64,000 bases of DNA from Methylocella silvestris (GTDB lineage: Bacteria; Pseudomonadota; Alphaproteobacteria; Rhizobiales; Beijerinckiaceae), in contig NZ_PDZR01000022.1 of NCBI RefSeq assembly GCF_002891535.1, positions 1 to 64,000 on the forward strand. The letters are read 5' to 3'. Positions within the stretch are counted from its first letter, which is position 1; each line of letters starts with the position of its first letter. Made by a program: the position numbers and the translations under genes. Shown here in pieces: positions 44,007 to 53,421 of the stretch. The notes below the pieces were generated by a model. That model saw nothing but the letters and a program-made list of their open reading frames with translations. It was not told where the DNA came from and searched no databases.

Positions 44007-45191
44007 ATGAAGCCGACGCAGCGGCCTGCCGCACAATTGTCTATCGCCCTGCTCGCCGCGACCGTGCTGAGCTCAGCTGCCTTCGCCGAAACGGTCAAGG
44101 TCGGCGTGCTCCAATCCCTCAGCGGCACAATGGCTATCAGCGAAGTCACCGTGAAGAACGCCGAGATGATGGCGATCGATGAAATCAACGCGGCCGGCGG
44201 CGTGCTCGGCAAGCAGATCGAGCCGATCGTCGAGGACGGCGCCTCCGATCCCGCGATCTTCGCCCAGAAAGCGACCAAGCTCGTGCAGGACAATGGCGTC
44301 GTCACCGTGTTCGGCGGCTGGACCTCGGCGAGCCGCAAGGCGATGCTGCCCGTGTTCCAGAAGCTGAAGAGCCTGCTTTGGTATCCGGTGCAGTTCGAGG
44401 GCAACGAATGCTCGCCGGCCATCATGTATTCCGGCGCGCAGCCGAACCAGCAGATCGTGCCGGCCTATGACTGGGGCAAGACGAAAGGCTATAAATCCTT
44501 CTTCCTCGTCGGCTCCGACTACGTCTTTCCACGCACCGCCAACCTCATCTTGAAAAAACATATCGCGCTCGACAAGCTGACGATGGCGGGCGAGGAATAT
44601 GTCCCGCTCGGCGGCTCCGATTTCAGCGCGGTCATCGCCAAGATCCAGGCGGCCAAGCCCGACGTCATCTACAGCACCTTGAACGGCGATTCCAACGTCT
44701 CCTTCTTCAAACAGATGTCGGCCGCCGGCATCAAGCTGCCGGTGATGTCTTTCTCGATCGGCGAGCAGGAAGCGCAGGCGATGGGCGCCTCGCTCGTCGA
44801 GGGGAGCTACGCGGGCTGGAATTATTTCCAGAGCATCGACACCCCGGCGAATAAGAAGTTCGTCGCCGATTATCAAAAGAAATTCGGCGCCGGGGCCGCG
44901 GTGACCGACCCGATGGTGCATGGTTATGTCGACGTCTACGCCTGGAAGGCGGCCGTCGAGAAGGCCGGCAGCTTTGATGTCGACAAGGTGCGCAAGGCGG
45001 CTGTCGGCCTCGAACTGGCGACGCCGATGGGACCGGTGAAATTCGCGCCGAACCAGAGCCTTTATCAAAAAGCCTATGTCGGCGAGCTCGACTCCAAGGG
45101 CCAGTTCAAGATCCTCTGGGAGTCGAAGGACGTGATTCCGCCGGACCCCTATGATCCGGTCGCCTTCCCCGGCAAGAAGTGCGAGCTCTGA
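44007..45191 (+). CDS. urtA: Urea ABC transporter substrate-binding protein
   Basis: Encodes 394 residues from the ATG at 44007, which has GAGGA upstream; an ATG four codons earlier is possible. A Sec signal ends SSAAFAET near residue 28. The mature protein shows the UrtA hallmarks LQSLSGTMAISE, AIDEINAAGGVLGKQIEP, VFGGWTSASRKAMLP and WYPVQFEGNECSP. It binds urea with high affinity in the periplasm. Its place right after urease operon 2 supports urea as the ligand, in contrast with the two amide-type receptors elsewhere in the window. Confidence 0.95.
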   Translation: MKPTQRPAAQLSIALLAATVLSSAAFAETVKVGVLQSLSGTMAISEVTVKNAEMMAIDEINAAGGVLGKQIEPIVEDGASDPAIFAQKATKLVQDNGVVTVFGGWTSASRKAMLPVFQKLKSLLWYPVQFEGNECSPAIMYSGAQPNQQIVPAYDWGKTKGYKSFFLVGSDYVFPRTANLILKKHIALDKLTMAGEEYVPLGGSDFSAVIAKIQAAKPDVIYSTLNGDSNVSFFKQMSAAGIKLPVMSFSIGEQEAQAMGASLVEGSYAGWNYFQSIDTPANKKFVADYQKKFGAGAAVTDPMVHGYVDVYAWKAAVEKAGSFDVDKVRKAAVGLELATPMGPVKFAPNQSLYQKAYVGELDSKGQFKILWESKDVIPPDPYDPVAFPGKKCEL

Positions 45192-45248
45192 CAGAGCGCC
45201 TCGCGCCGCGCGAGACCCGCGCGGCGCTCTCGTTTGAAGGCGGGTCCC

Positions 45249-46154
45249 ATGGGAACTTACACGCTTTTCGTCGGCCAGATCTTCAACGGCTTCAGCGTCG
45301 CGTCGCTCTTTGTGCTGGCGGCGCTCGGCCTTGCCCTCAGCTTCGGCCTGATGCGCGTCATCAATATGGCCCATGGCGAAATGCTGATGCTTGGCGGCTA
45401 TCTTGCCTATCTGACGCTGCTCGTCGTTCCCGGCCCGTTGGGCATTCTCGTGGCGATGCCGGTTGCTTTTGTCGGCGCGGCGCTGGTTGGCGCGGTGATC
45501 GAATCGACCGTTATCCGCCGCCTCTCCTCTCGTCCGCTCGACACGCTGCTCGCGACTTGGGGCGTCAGCCTCATTCTGCAACAGGCGGCGCGCAATATCT
45601 TCGGGGCGATTGGCGTCGGCGTCACCGCGCCTGAATGGCTGAACCATTCCTTCCGCGTCGAGACCGGGCTGCTCGCCGGGCTCAATCTTCCAGCAACGCG
45701 CATCTTCATTCTCGCCGTCGCGATTGTCGTGCTCGCGGGGCTCGGCCTCCTGATGGCGAAGACGCGCATCGGCCTGCTCGTGCGCGCCGTCAACCAGGAT
45801 CGCTTCATGGCGGGGGCTTCGGGCATTAATGTGCGCCAGGTCGATCTCGCTGTGTTCTGTCTTGGCGCTGGCATCGCGGGCCTGGCCGGAGTCGTGCTGG
45901 CTCTGCTCGGACCGGTGACGCCGAATGTTGGTCAGACTTACATCATCCCGGCCTTCCTCGTCGTCATCCTCGGCGGTCTCGGCAGCCTCGTCGGCACCAC
46001 CATCGCCTCGGTCATGGTCGGTCTGTTCTCGGCCCTCGTCCAGATCTTCGTCGACGTCAGCATGTCGCAGGTGCTCCTCCTTCTGTTCGTCATCGCCTTT
46101 ATCCAGTTCCGGCCGCAGGGCGTTATCGCCGTCCGCTCGCGGGCGCTGGACTGA
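45249..46154 (+). CDS. urtB: Urea ABC transporter permease UrtB
   Basis: Encodes 301 residues from the ATG at 45249, downstream of GAAGGCGGG. The family signature GLMRVINMAHGEMLMLGGYLAY lies near residue 40, followed by SSRPLDTLLATWGVSLILQQ. Eight or more membrane segments are visible and the C-terminus is FRPQGVIAVRSR. It makes one half of the inner-membrane urea channel. The preceding 57 bases after urtA contain no clear terminator. Confidence 0.94.
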   Translation: MGTYTLFVGQIFNGFSVASLFVLAALGLALSFGLMRVINMAHGEMLMLGGYLAYLTLLVVPGPLGILVAMPVAFVGAALVGAVIESTVIRRLSSRPLDTLLATWGVSLILQQAARNIFGAIGVGVTAPEWLNHSFRVETGLLAGLNLPATRIFILAVAIVVLAGLGLLMAKTRIGLLVRAVNQDRFMAGASGINVRQVDLAVFCLGAGIAGLAGVVLALLGPVTPNVGQTYIIPAFLVVILGGLGSLVGTTIASVMVGLFSALVQIFVDVSMSQVLLLLFVIAFIQFRPQGVIAVRSRALD

Positions 46155-46182
46155 AGCTGCGCGCAAAGGGAGACAACCGATC

Positions 46183-47268
46183 ATGTACGCTCGAATCCTG
46201 CGCTTCAGATGGACCATCGCGATCGTTGTGGTCATTATCGCCGCGCTCGCCCCCTGGCTCGTTTCCGCCTACACGCTGACGCTGCTCGGACGCTTTCTCG
46301 CAATGTCCATTCTGGCCATCGGCCTCGTGCTGCTGTGGGGCGAAGCGGGCATTTTGAGCCTCGGCCAGGGCGTCTTTTTCGGCCTTGGCGGCTATGTCAT
46401 CGCCATGAATCTGAAGCAAGCGACGCTCGGCGAGGGCGAGATCCCTGATTTCATGACCTGGAGCGGTCTCGACGCGCTGCCGTGGTGGTGGACGATCTTC
46501 AGCCACCCTTTGCTGGCGATGCTTGGCGTCATTCTCGTCCCGGCCGCGGTCGGCGCGGTGTTTTCATGGCTCGTGTTTCGCCGGCGCGTCGGCGGCGTCT
46601 ATTTCGCGCTGATCACCCAAGCCCTGGCGCTCTGCTTCGCGACGCTGCTCGTCAGCCAGCAGCAGTACACTGGCGGCTTCAATGGGCTCACCGATTTCAA
46701 GACCCTGTTTGGCTTCGATCTCGGCGCCATCGGGACGATCTACACGCTCTACTGGGTCACGGTGGCGTTTGTCGTCGCGGCCTTCGCGATCACCTATTGG
46801 CTGCTCGCGACGCGCTATGGCAAATTGCTGCGCGCGACGCGTGACGGCGAGAACCGTGTGCGCTTCCTCGGCTATGATCCGGCGCCCTATAAGGTCATCG
46901 CCTTCAGCATCGCGGCGGCGTTCGCGGGCATCGCCGGCGCGCTGTTTACGCTGCATGCTGGCGTCGTTTCGCCGGCCCTCGTCGGCGTCGTGCCCTCGAT
47001 TGAAATGGTGATCTGGGTCGCCATCGGCGGCCGCAAGAGTCTGTGGGGGGCTATCGCCGGCACGCTGATCGTCAATTTCGCGCGCGACCAGATCAGCTCG
47101 GCGCTCCCGAGCCTATGGCTCTATGCGCTCGGCCTCGCTTTCGTTCTCGTCGTCACCTTCCTGCCGGATGGGCTCGCCGGCCTTGGAACAAATCTTGTGT
47201 CTCGCCTGACGAAGCGGTCAGACGACGCGCCAGCGGGCGCCGCGCCGATCGTGCGAGCGGAAGGATAA
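46183..47268 (+). CDS. urtC: Urea ABC transporter permease UrtC
   Basis: Encodes 361 residues from the ATG at 46183, with AAGGGAGA upstream. The UrtC signature is WGEAGILSLGQGVFFGLGGY, and the coupling loop is TRDGENRVRFLGYDPAPYK. About ten membrane segments occur, and the tail after FLPDGLAGL is short and hydrophilic. It pairs with UrtB. There is no fused catalytic domain, which gives the normal baseline for judging the permease at 28636-30273. Confidence 0.94.
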   Translation: MYARILRFRWTIAIVVVIIAALAPWLVSAYTLTLLGRFLAMSILAIGLVLLWGEAGILSLGQGVFFGLGGYVIAMNLKQATLGEGEIPDFMTWSGLDALPWWWTIFSHPLLAMLGVILVPAAVGAVFSWLVFRRRVGGVYFALITQALALCFATLLVSQQQYTGGFNGLTDFKTLFGFDLGAIGTIYTLYWVTVAFVVAAFAITYWLLATRYGKLLRATRDGENRVRFLGYDPAPYKVIAFSIAAAFAGIAGALFTLHAGVVSPALVGVVPSIEMVIWVAIGGRKSLWGAIAGTLIVNFARDQISSALPSLWLYALGLAFVLVVTFLPDGLAGLGTNLVSRLTKRSDDAPAGAAPIVRAEG

Positions 47269-47271
47269 TTC

Positions 47272-48048
47272 ATGGCGCAAGCGCTCCACGAACAACTGAC
47301 AGAGCCCAATCTTCTGCTTGCCGTTGACGGCGTCACCGTTGATTTCGACGGCTTCAAGGCTCTTAACGGCTTCAGCCTGACGATCGACAAGGGATCGCTG
47401 CGCGTCGTCATCGGCCCTAACGGCGCCGGTAAATCGACCCTCTGCGACACCATCATCGGCCGTGTGCGGGCGACCAGCGGGCGCGTCGTCTTCAAAGGCG
47501 AGGAGATCACCTACCTGCCGGAATTCGAGATCGTGCGGCGCGGCGTATGCCGCAAATTTCAAACGCCGGGCGTGCTGCCGACGCTGACCGTTCTCGACAA
47601 TCTGATGATTGCCGGACAAAAAGACCGCAGTTGGCGTCGCTCCTTCGGCCTGCGTCAGGCGCCCGAGGAAAAGGAAAAGATCGAAAAAATTCTTGAGACC
47701 GTCGGCCTGACAGATCGAAGCCATATTCTGGCGGGGGAACTCGCCCATGGCGAAAAGCAATGGCTCGAAATCGGCATGGTGGTCGCCACCGACGCCGAGC
47801 TTCTGCTGCTCGACGAGCCGACGGCAGGCATGGGGCCGAAGGAAACCAGCAAGACGGCGGACCTCATCCGCGGCCTTGGCGGCCAGCATGCGGTGCTGGT
47901 GATCGACCATGACATGAGCTTTATCGAGCAACTGAACGGGAGGGTGACTGTGATGCACCAGGGCCAGTTCCTCAAGGAAGGCAGCGTCGCCGAGATCCGC
48001 AAGGATCCGGATGTCGCCGCCGTCTATCTTGGGAGGGCGGCAGATTGA
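47272..48048 (+). CDS. urtD: Urea ABC transporter ATP-binding protein UrtD
   Basis: Encodes 258 residues. Walker A is GPNGAGKST, the signature is the UrtD form LAHGEKQWLEIGMVV, and Walker B is LLLLDEPTAGMGPKE. The switch His lies in VIDHDMSF. It starts three bases after urtC, and its stop overlaps the TTG start of urtE. It energises urea uptake together with UrtE. Confidence 0.95.
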   Translation: MAQALHEQLTEPNLLLAVDGVTVDFDGFKALNGFSLTIDKGSLRVVIGPNGAGKSTLCDTIIGRVRATSGRVVFKGEEITYLPEFEIVRRGVCRKFQTPGVLPTLTVLDNLMIAGQKDRSWRRSFGLRQAPEEKEKIEKILETVGLTDRSHILAGELAHGEKQWLEIGMVVATDAELLLLDEPTAGMGPKETSKTADLIRGLGGQHAVLVIDHDMSFIEQLNGRVTVMHQGQFLKEGSVAEIRKDPDVAAVYLGRAAD

Positions 48049-48758
48049 GCGCCCTTCTCAAACTCGACAAGGTCTCGGTCGCCTATGGCCAGAGCCAGGT
48101 GCTTTGGGACATCGATCTTGAAATCGAAGAGGGCGGCGCCATCGCTCTCATCGGCCGCAACGGCGTCGGCAAAACGACGCTCCTGAAGACCATCATCGGC
48201 GCGATGCGCCTCAAGAGCGGCTCCATCTGGTTCAAGGGCAAGGACGTCTCAAGCTTCCAATCATTCGAACGGTCGCGGGCGGGGATCGGCTTCGTGCCGC
48301 AGGGCCGCCATGTCTTTCCGCATCTGACGGTCGAGGAAAATCTCGAGACGGGACTCTCGGCGCTGGCGGGACGCGGCCAGGCGGTCGGCGGCATCCCTGA
48401 GCATATCTACGAACTGTTTCCCAAGCTGAAACAGATCAAGGCGCGCAAGGCCGGCGTTCTCAGCGGCGGCGAGCAGCAGCAGCTCGCAATGGGCCGCGCG
48501 CTCTGCGGCCAGCCGAGCCTTCTCTTGCTCGACGAGCCGACAGAGGGCATTCAGCCGAATGTGGTGCAGCAGATCGAGGACGCGCTGCGGCGGGTGCGAA
48601 CCGAGCTTAAGGTGACGATCGTCATCGTCGAGCAATATCTTGATTTTGCCTGGTCCTTCGCCGACAGCTACACCGTGATGCAGCGCGGCCGCTTGATCCG
48701 GCAAGGCAGCACGCGCGCCGAAAGCGCGGCGGACGTCGCCCATCTCGTCAATATCTGA
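48045..48758 (+). CDS. urtE: Urea ABC transporter ATP-binding protein UrtE
   Basis: Encodes 237 residues from a TTG start at 48045 that overlaps the urtD stop (TTGA). Walker A is GRNGVGKTT, the signature is VLSGGEQQQLAMGRAL, and Walker B is LLLLDEPTEGIQPNVV, a UrtE hallmark. It ends the urt operon and converges with the response-regulator gene 15 bases beyond, so the transcripts may overlap at their ends. Confidence 0.95.
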   Translation: MSALLKLDKVSVAYGQSQVLWDIDLEIEEGGAIALIGRNGVGKTTLLKTIIGAMRLKSGSIWFKGKDVSSFQSFERSRAGIGFVPQGRHVFPHLTVEENLETGLSALAGRGQAVGGIPEHIYELFPKLKQIKARKAGVLSGGEQQQLAMGRALCGQPSLLLLDEPTEGIQPNVVQQIEDALRRVRTELKVTIVIVEQYLDFAWSFADSYTVMQRGRLIRQGSTRAESAADVAHLVNI

Positions 48759-48773
48759 CAGGCGTCATTGCAT

Positions 48774-49694
48774 CTAAAGCCGCGCGGCAAGAGTCTGTAC
48801 GGCCATGACCGCAGCGGCGGCCCTGTTCTCGACGCCGAGCTTTCGGAAAATCTGTTCGAGATGCTTGTTCACGGTTCGCGGGCTGATGCTCAAAATGGCG
48901 CTGATGTCGCGGTTGGACTTTCCCGCCGCGAGCCACACCAGCACTTCGGCTTCGCGCGAGGTGAGCGTCATCGCCTCCTTAAGGCGCTGCGCGCCATCGC
49001 CAGCCTCGCTATCGGCTTCTTTCAGCCGGTAGAGGAATTCGTCGGGCCCGGTGCGGCTCAAGAACTGGCACTCGATGCGGCGCGAGCCGAATTGCAGCAC
49101 CGCGCATTTTGACCCAAGGCCGATGTCTTGACGCAACAGGCTGAGGCGGCGCAAATTGCCGGCGTCGATCCAGCCGGCTTCGCCGATCTCGGCAGATAAA
49201 AGCCGCTCGGCCTGCGGCGTGCTCCACAACAATTCGCCGCTTTCGTTCAGCGCCATCAGGCAGCGGCCGGTGGCGTCGAGCGCGCTTCTCGCCCCATAAG
49301 CGATGCGAGCGTTGGCGAGATGAACCTTGATGCGCGCGACCAGCTCGCCGATGACGATCGGTTTCGTCACATAATCGACGCCGCCTGCGGCAAGTCCCTC
49401 GATCACATGCTCGGACTCGGTGAGGCCGGTCATGAAGATGATCGGAACATGCGAGAAATGCGGTTCCTGCTTGATCCGCCGACACAGCTGAAATCCGTCC
49501 ATGCTTGGCATGCGGGCGTCAAGCAGGATAAGATCCGGCGTGATTTCAGCCAGCGAATTAAGCGCGCTCTGCCCGTCGATGGCGGCAAAGACCGTGAGGC
49601 CCTCGCGCTCCAGCGCCTCGGTCAGAAAAGCGAGCGTTTCTGGCGTGTCGTCAATGGTAAGAATTTTGTCGCGACGCTTTAACGATTCACCCAT
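48774..49694 (-). CDS. LuxR-type response regulator
   Basis: Encodes 306 residues. The receiver has acidic Asp15/Asp16, phosphoacceptor Asp59 (ILLDARMPS) and the Lys in YVTKPIV. Residues about 130-225 form a PAS-like spacer (LMALNESGELLWSTPQAERL). The C-terminal LuxR domain is LTSREAEVLVWLAAGKSN...ILSISPRTVNKHLEQIFRKLG. Its start overlaps the end of the transporter-kinase gene by eight bases, so it is that kinase's cognate output. It likely governs the convergent urt/ure genes or the porin. Confidence 0.9.
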   Translation of the reverse strand: MGESLKRRDKILTIDDTPETLAFLTEALEREGLTVFAAIDGQSALNSLAEITPDLILLDARMPSMDGFQLCRRIKQEPHFSHVPIIFMTGLTESEHVIEGLAAGGVDYVTKPIVIGELVARIKVHLANARIAYGARSALDATGRCLMALNESGELLWSTPQAERLLSAEIGEAGWIDAGNLRRLSLLRQDIGLGSKCAVLQFGSRRIECQFLSRTGPDEFLYRLKEADSEAGDGAQRLKEAMTLTSREAEVLVWLAAGKSNRDISAILSISPRTVNKHLEQIFRKLGVENRAAAAVMAVQTLAARL

Positions 49695-52600
49695 CGCGCG
49701 GCTCCGTTCTCAGGACGTCCATATATTTGTTGAAGTCAAATCGTTTCACCAAAGCGCGCAGAACCGCGATGTAGCTCGCGGCGTCCGGCTCCTCCGTCTC
49801 CCATTCCGACAGCTTGGTCTCAATGCCGCGCACATAGCCGATACGCCCGAGCTGCAGCAATTCCTCGCGGCGCGGCGCGAGGCCTGCAGGCGGCGCGGGC
49901 GGGGCCGAGGGCGGCGCGCTGGATTTTTCCGCGTCGCATATCCATTCAAGGGCGAATTTCCTCTGCAGAAGATCGAGCAGCTGCTGCACCTCGAGCGGCT
50001 TGGTGAGAAAGGCGTCATGCGCGCCTTCGGCGCGTCGCGCGCTTCGCATGTCGTGAACGTCGGCTGAGATAATGACAATCATCATATCCGGAAAGGCGCG
50101 GCGTAGCGCCTCGGCCGCGTTCCAGCCGTCGAGCGCCGGCATGGAGATGTCGAGAATGGCGACATCGGGGCGGGCGCTTGCGGCAAGCTCGAGCGCCGCC
50201 GCGCCGTCCTTGGCGGCGCTAAGATTGAATCCGAAGGGGCGCAGAATTCGGGTCAAGAAATCAATATGTCCGCCGTCATCGTCGGCGATCAGGATTTTGA
50301 GGCGCGGTCCGGCATAGCCGCGGATCTGCGCCGCGCGTGGCGACCGCTCGTCCGGCTGGGCGACTTCGGAGAGAAGGATGCGCAGCAGGAATTTGCTGCC
50401 CGCGTCCGGCGCGCTTTGGACCGTGATCTCGGCGCCCATCACCTGCGTCAGCAGCCGCACGATGGTGAGGCCAAGGCCGGTGCCCGGCAGCGCGCGCGCC
50501 TGAGGCATGCGACCGCGCTCGAATGGCTCGAAGATGGTTTCAAGGTCGTCGGCGCGAATGCCAAGGCCTGTGTCGCTGACTTCGATCTCGGCGACCTGAC
50601 CGCGGTAACGGATCTTGAGCGCTGCGTGACCCGAGGGCGTATATTTGATGGCGTTCGAGAGCAGATTGATCAGGATCTGCCGCAGCCGCTTCGGGTCGGT
50701 ATTGACGACGGAAGGCAGAGTTTCCGGCCGCTCATAGATAAAAGTCAGCCCTTGCGCTTCCGCCTGGGGCCGGAACATCTCGACGATCTGATCGAGAAAT
50801 TCGGGCAGGCGCACCTTTTCCCACGAGAGACGCGTGACGCCGGTCTCGATGCGTGAGATGTCGAGCAGACCATCGAGAAGGCTCGCGAGATGCTCGGCGT
50901 TGCGCCGGATGATGCGCACGCCGTCGGCGTTGCTTTCGATCGGCGCGCCCTCCATCAGTTGAGCGTAGCCAAAGATCGAGTTCAGCGGCGTGCGGATCTC
51001 ATGGCTGAGCCCGACGATGTAGCGGCTCTTGGCGAGATTGGCGGCCTCGGCCGATTCCTTGGCCTTTTGCATGGCGTGCTGCGTCGCCTTATGCGCCTCG
51101 ATTTCCTGCGTCAAGGTGAGGGCTTGGCGTTCGGCTTCCTTTTCTGCGGCGCGGCGGCTGTCATGCGCAAGGACGAGAAACCATGAAGCGAGGCCAAGCA
51201 GGATGATGAGCGCCCAAAATACAATCCAGAGCGTCGTGCCGACGATCGGCCGCGCTGTGGGGGCGAGCGAACCATAAGCAACATAGATCTGCGCGAGGAG
51301 ATAAGCGACGACAAGGGCGAAGACGACGAGGACGCCCAAAAAACGGCCTAGCCGCGTTCTGAAGAACGCGGCAATGCGGCGGGGCAGGACGACATTGATC
51401 GCCGCGGAGATTTGATCTTCGAGCCGCTTGCCAGGCTTGCACATATCATGGCATCGCGCCTCGAGCGTGCAGCAGAGCGAACAGATCGGAGCGCCATACG
51501 CTGGGCAGAAGGCCATGTCGGCGCGTTCGAAATCATTCTCGCATATCGAGCAGAGGAAGGCTCCGCGATGGGCGGGCAGATCGGCGTCCGTGCGCGCGAT
51601 GGCGTATCTCCCACGCGTCGCAACGGCGATCAGCGGAGCCGCGGCGAAAGCGACGACGAGGCCGATGATTGCGCTGACCGGCCGCAGCTCCTCGCCGAAG
51701 GCGCCGAGAAAGACCAGAGTCGAGATAAAGATCGACAACGCCATGGCGCCCACGCCGACGGGGTTGACGTCATAAAGATGGGCGCGCTTGAATTCGACAT
51801 GGGGCGGGCTGAGCCCCAGCGGCTTGTTGACGACAAGATCAGCCGTCAACGCGCCGATCCATCCGACCGCGAAATTGGCGTAGATCCCCAAAATGCTGTG
51901 AATGGCGCGGAAGACGCCGAGCTCCATCAACAGGAGGGCGAGCAACACATTGAATACGAGCCAGACGACGCGGCCCGGATGGCTGTGCGTGATCCTTGCA
52001 AAGAAATTTGACCATGCGATCGAGCCGGCGTAGGCGTTGGTGACATTGATCTTCGTCTGGCATACGGCGACGAAGACGCCCATCGCAATTAGCGCCGCGG
52101 CTGGGGAGTGGAAGACCTCGACGAACACGAGGCGATAGAGTTCCGCCGGCTCGGCGGCGCGTTCCGCCGGCACGCCATGGGCGAGTGCGGCATAGGCGAG
52201 GAAGGAGCCCGCGAGGAGTTTGAACGCGCCGATGACGACCCAGCCCGGGCCGGCGCCAAGCATGGCGCTCCACCAGCGCAGGGCGCCGATTTCCTTGCGC
52301 GCCGGCAGGAAGCGGAGATAATCGACCTGCTCGCCGATCTGGGGCAGTAAAGAGAGCAACGTTGCAACGGCGCCGGCGAACAGCAAGGGGCTGATTGAGC
52401 CGTCCGGCGAGCCGCTTTCGCCGGAAAAAGCGCTCCACTCCTGTAGCTTGTCCGACTGACTGAGGGCGAAATAGAGCAGCGGAACGAATTGAAGAATGAG
52501 CCAGATCGGCTGCGTCGCCAGCTGCATGCGGCTGATGCGGCGTATGCCATAAGCGGCGATGGGGATGACGATCAGCGCGCTGATGAGATGGGCGATCGGC

Positions 52601-53052
52601 AAGGGAATGCGAAACGCCATGTTGAGGGCGAAGGACATGATGCTCGCCTCGATGGCGAACAGAATGAAGGTAAAAGAGGCATAGATCAGCGAGGTCAACG
52701 TCGAGCCGAGATAGCCAAAGCCCGCGCCGCGCGTCAGCAGGTCGATGTCGACGCCATAGCGGACGGCATAGTAGGCGATCGGCGCGCCGCAAAGAAACAT
52801 CAATATGCCTGCGGCGACGATGGCGGCGACCGCGTTGGAAAACCCATAAGCGAGAGTGATCGACCCGCCGATCGCCTCGCAGGCGAGGAAGGACACGCCG
52901 CCGATCGCCGTGTTGGCGACGCCGAATGCGCTGCGCCGCGCGCGCGTCGCGGTGAAGCGCAGCGCGTAGTCCTCAAGGGTCTCATCGGCGACCCATTGAT
53001 TGTAACGCCGCTTCTGCGCGCCAATGCTCTGCGTCGCGCTCCCCGGGATCAA
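49687..53052 (-). CDS. NCS1-transporter-like hybrid sensor histidine kinase
   Basis: Encodes 1121 residues. Residues about 1-480 resemble a nucleobase:cation symporter-1 (purine/cytosine permease) with around 12 membrane segments; the start RRYNQWVADETLEDYALRFT and ANTAIGGVSFLACEAIGGSI fit. Residues about 500-540 hold a Cys cluster (CSICENDF, FCPAYGAPICSLCC, CHDMC) that could bind zinc or a redox signal. Two more membrane segments lie near 565-630, then the kinase with His684 (GLSHEIRTPLNS), DTGLGI and GTGLGLTIV, and a receiver near 895-1020 (VAILDISMP). Fused transporter-kinases read transport or ligand occupancy, as in CbrA. Position beside urt suggests urea or a nucleobase-derived signal. 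Confidence 0.87.
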   Translation of the reverse strand: MIPGSATQSIGAQKRRYNQWVADETLEDYALRFTATRARRSAFGVANTAIGGVSFLACEAIGGSITLAYGFSNAVAAIVAAGILMFLCGAPIAYYAVRYGVDIDLLTRGAGFGYLGSTLTSLIYASFTFILFAIEASIMSFALNMAFRIPLPIAHLISALIVIPIAAYGIRRISRMQLATQPIWLILQFVPLLYFALSQSDKLQEWSAFSGESGSPDGSISPLLFAGAVATLLSLLPQIGEQVDYLRFLPARKEIGALRWWSAMLGAGPGWVVIGAFKLLAGSFLAYAALAHGVPAERAAEPAELYRLVFVEVFHSPAAALIAMGVFVAVCQTKINVTNAYAGSIAWSNFFARITHSHPGRVVWLVFNVLLALLLMELGVFRAIHSILGIYANFAVGWIGALTADLVVNKPLGLSPPHVEFKRAHLYDVNPVGVGAMALSIFISTLVFLGAFGEELRPVSAIIGLVVAFAAAPLIAVATRGRYAIARTDADLPAHRGAFLCSICENDFERADMAFCPAYGAPICSLCCTLEARCHDMCKPGKRLEDQISAAINVVLPRRIAAFFRTRLGRFLGVLVVFALVVAYLLAQIYVAYGSLAPTARPIVGTTLWIVFWALIILLGLASWFLVLAHDSRRAAEKEAERQALTLTQEIEAHKATQHAMQKAKESAEAANLAKSRYIVGLSHEIRTPLNSIFGYAQLMEGAPIESNADGVRIIRRNAEHLASLLDGLLDISRIETGVTRLSWEKVRLPEFLDQIVEMFRPQAEAQGLTFIYERPETLPSVVNTDPKRLRQILINLLSNAIKYTPSGHAALKIRYRGQVAEIEVSDTGLGIRADDLETIFEPFERGRMPQARALPGTGLGLTIVRLLTQVMGAEITVQSAPDAGSKFLLRILLSEVAQPDERSPRAAQIRGYAGPRLKILIADDDGGHIDFLTRILRPFGFNLSAAKDGAAALELAASARPDVAILDISMPALDGWNAAEALRRAFPDMMIVIISADVHDMRSARRAEGAHDAFLTKPLEVQQLLDLLQRKFALEWICDAEKSSAPPSAPPAPPAGLAPRREELLQLGRIGYVRGIETKLSEWETEEPDAASYIAVLRALVKRFDFNKYMDVLRTEPRDG

Positions 53053-53421
53053 TTCATGGCCACCTTTCGTATTGTGTGGCGGCGTACGTCGCGAGCCTGG
53101 TCTGACGACTGACTCCGGCGCAGCGACGAGCCCTAGCTAAGTAAGCAATTTGGGGGCCAAAACGGCGCGCGTAGGCACATGAAGAGAAAACAATAAGGGC
53201 GCGACGCGGCGAGCTTGTCTTGTCGTTTGTTGTATAAATGTAACTCGTTATTGAAAAGAAGAGCCGAGGGAATATTCTTTACGGCTGTGGCGAAATATCT
53301 TCATACGCACTTCCACGTATTCTTGGAAATCTCAGGTTCATCTAGGCTCACAATCAAGAAGAGTTCCCTGCAAAGAAGTGGCTTCGCCCGATCCGCGCTT
53401 GGACGAATGGGAGTTTAGACA
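53053..53421. promoter_or_regulatory. Divergent control region, sensor kinase / FmdC-like porin
   Basis: These 369 bases lie between two outward-reading genes. The porin-side half is AT-rich. TATAAA at 53233-53238 is a possible -10 element, but no -35 at 16-18 bases was found. No RNA gene or riboswitch fold was recognised. Confidence 0.4.

Noticed and set aside
44073-46235. 720-codon open frame on the minus strand
   Set aside because: Antisense to urtA and urtB; the translation is a highly charged Arg/Asp/Glu/His-rich string typical of antisense reading in GC-rich DNA.
53215-53238. TTGTCT...TATAAA as a porin promoter
   Set aside because: The spacer is only 12 bases, too short for a sigma70 promoter.
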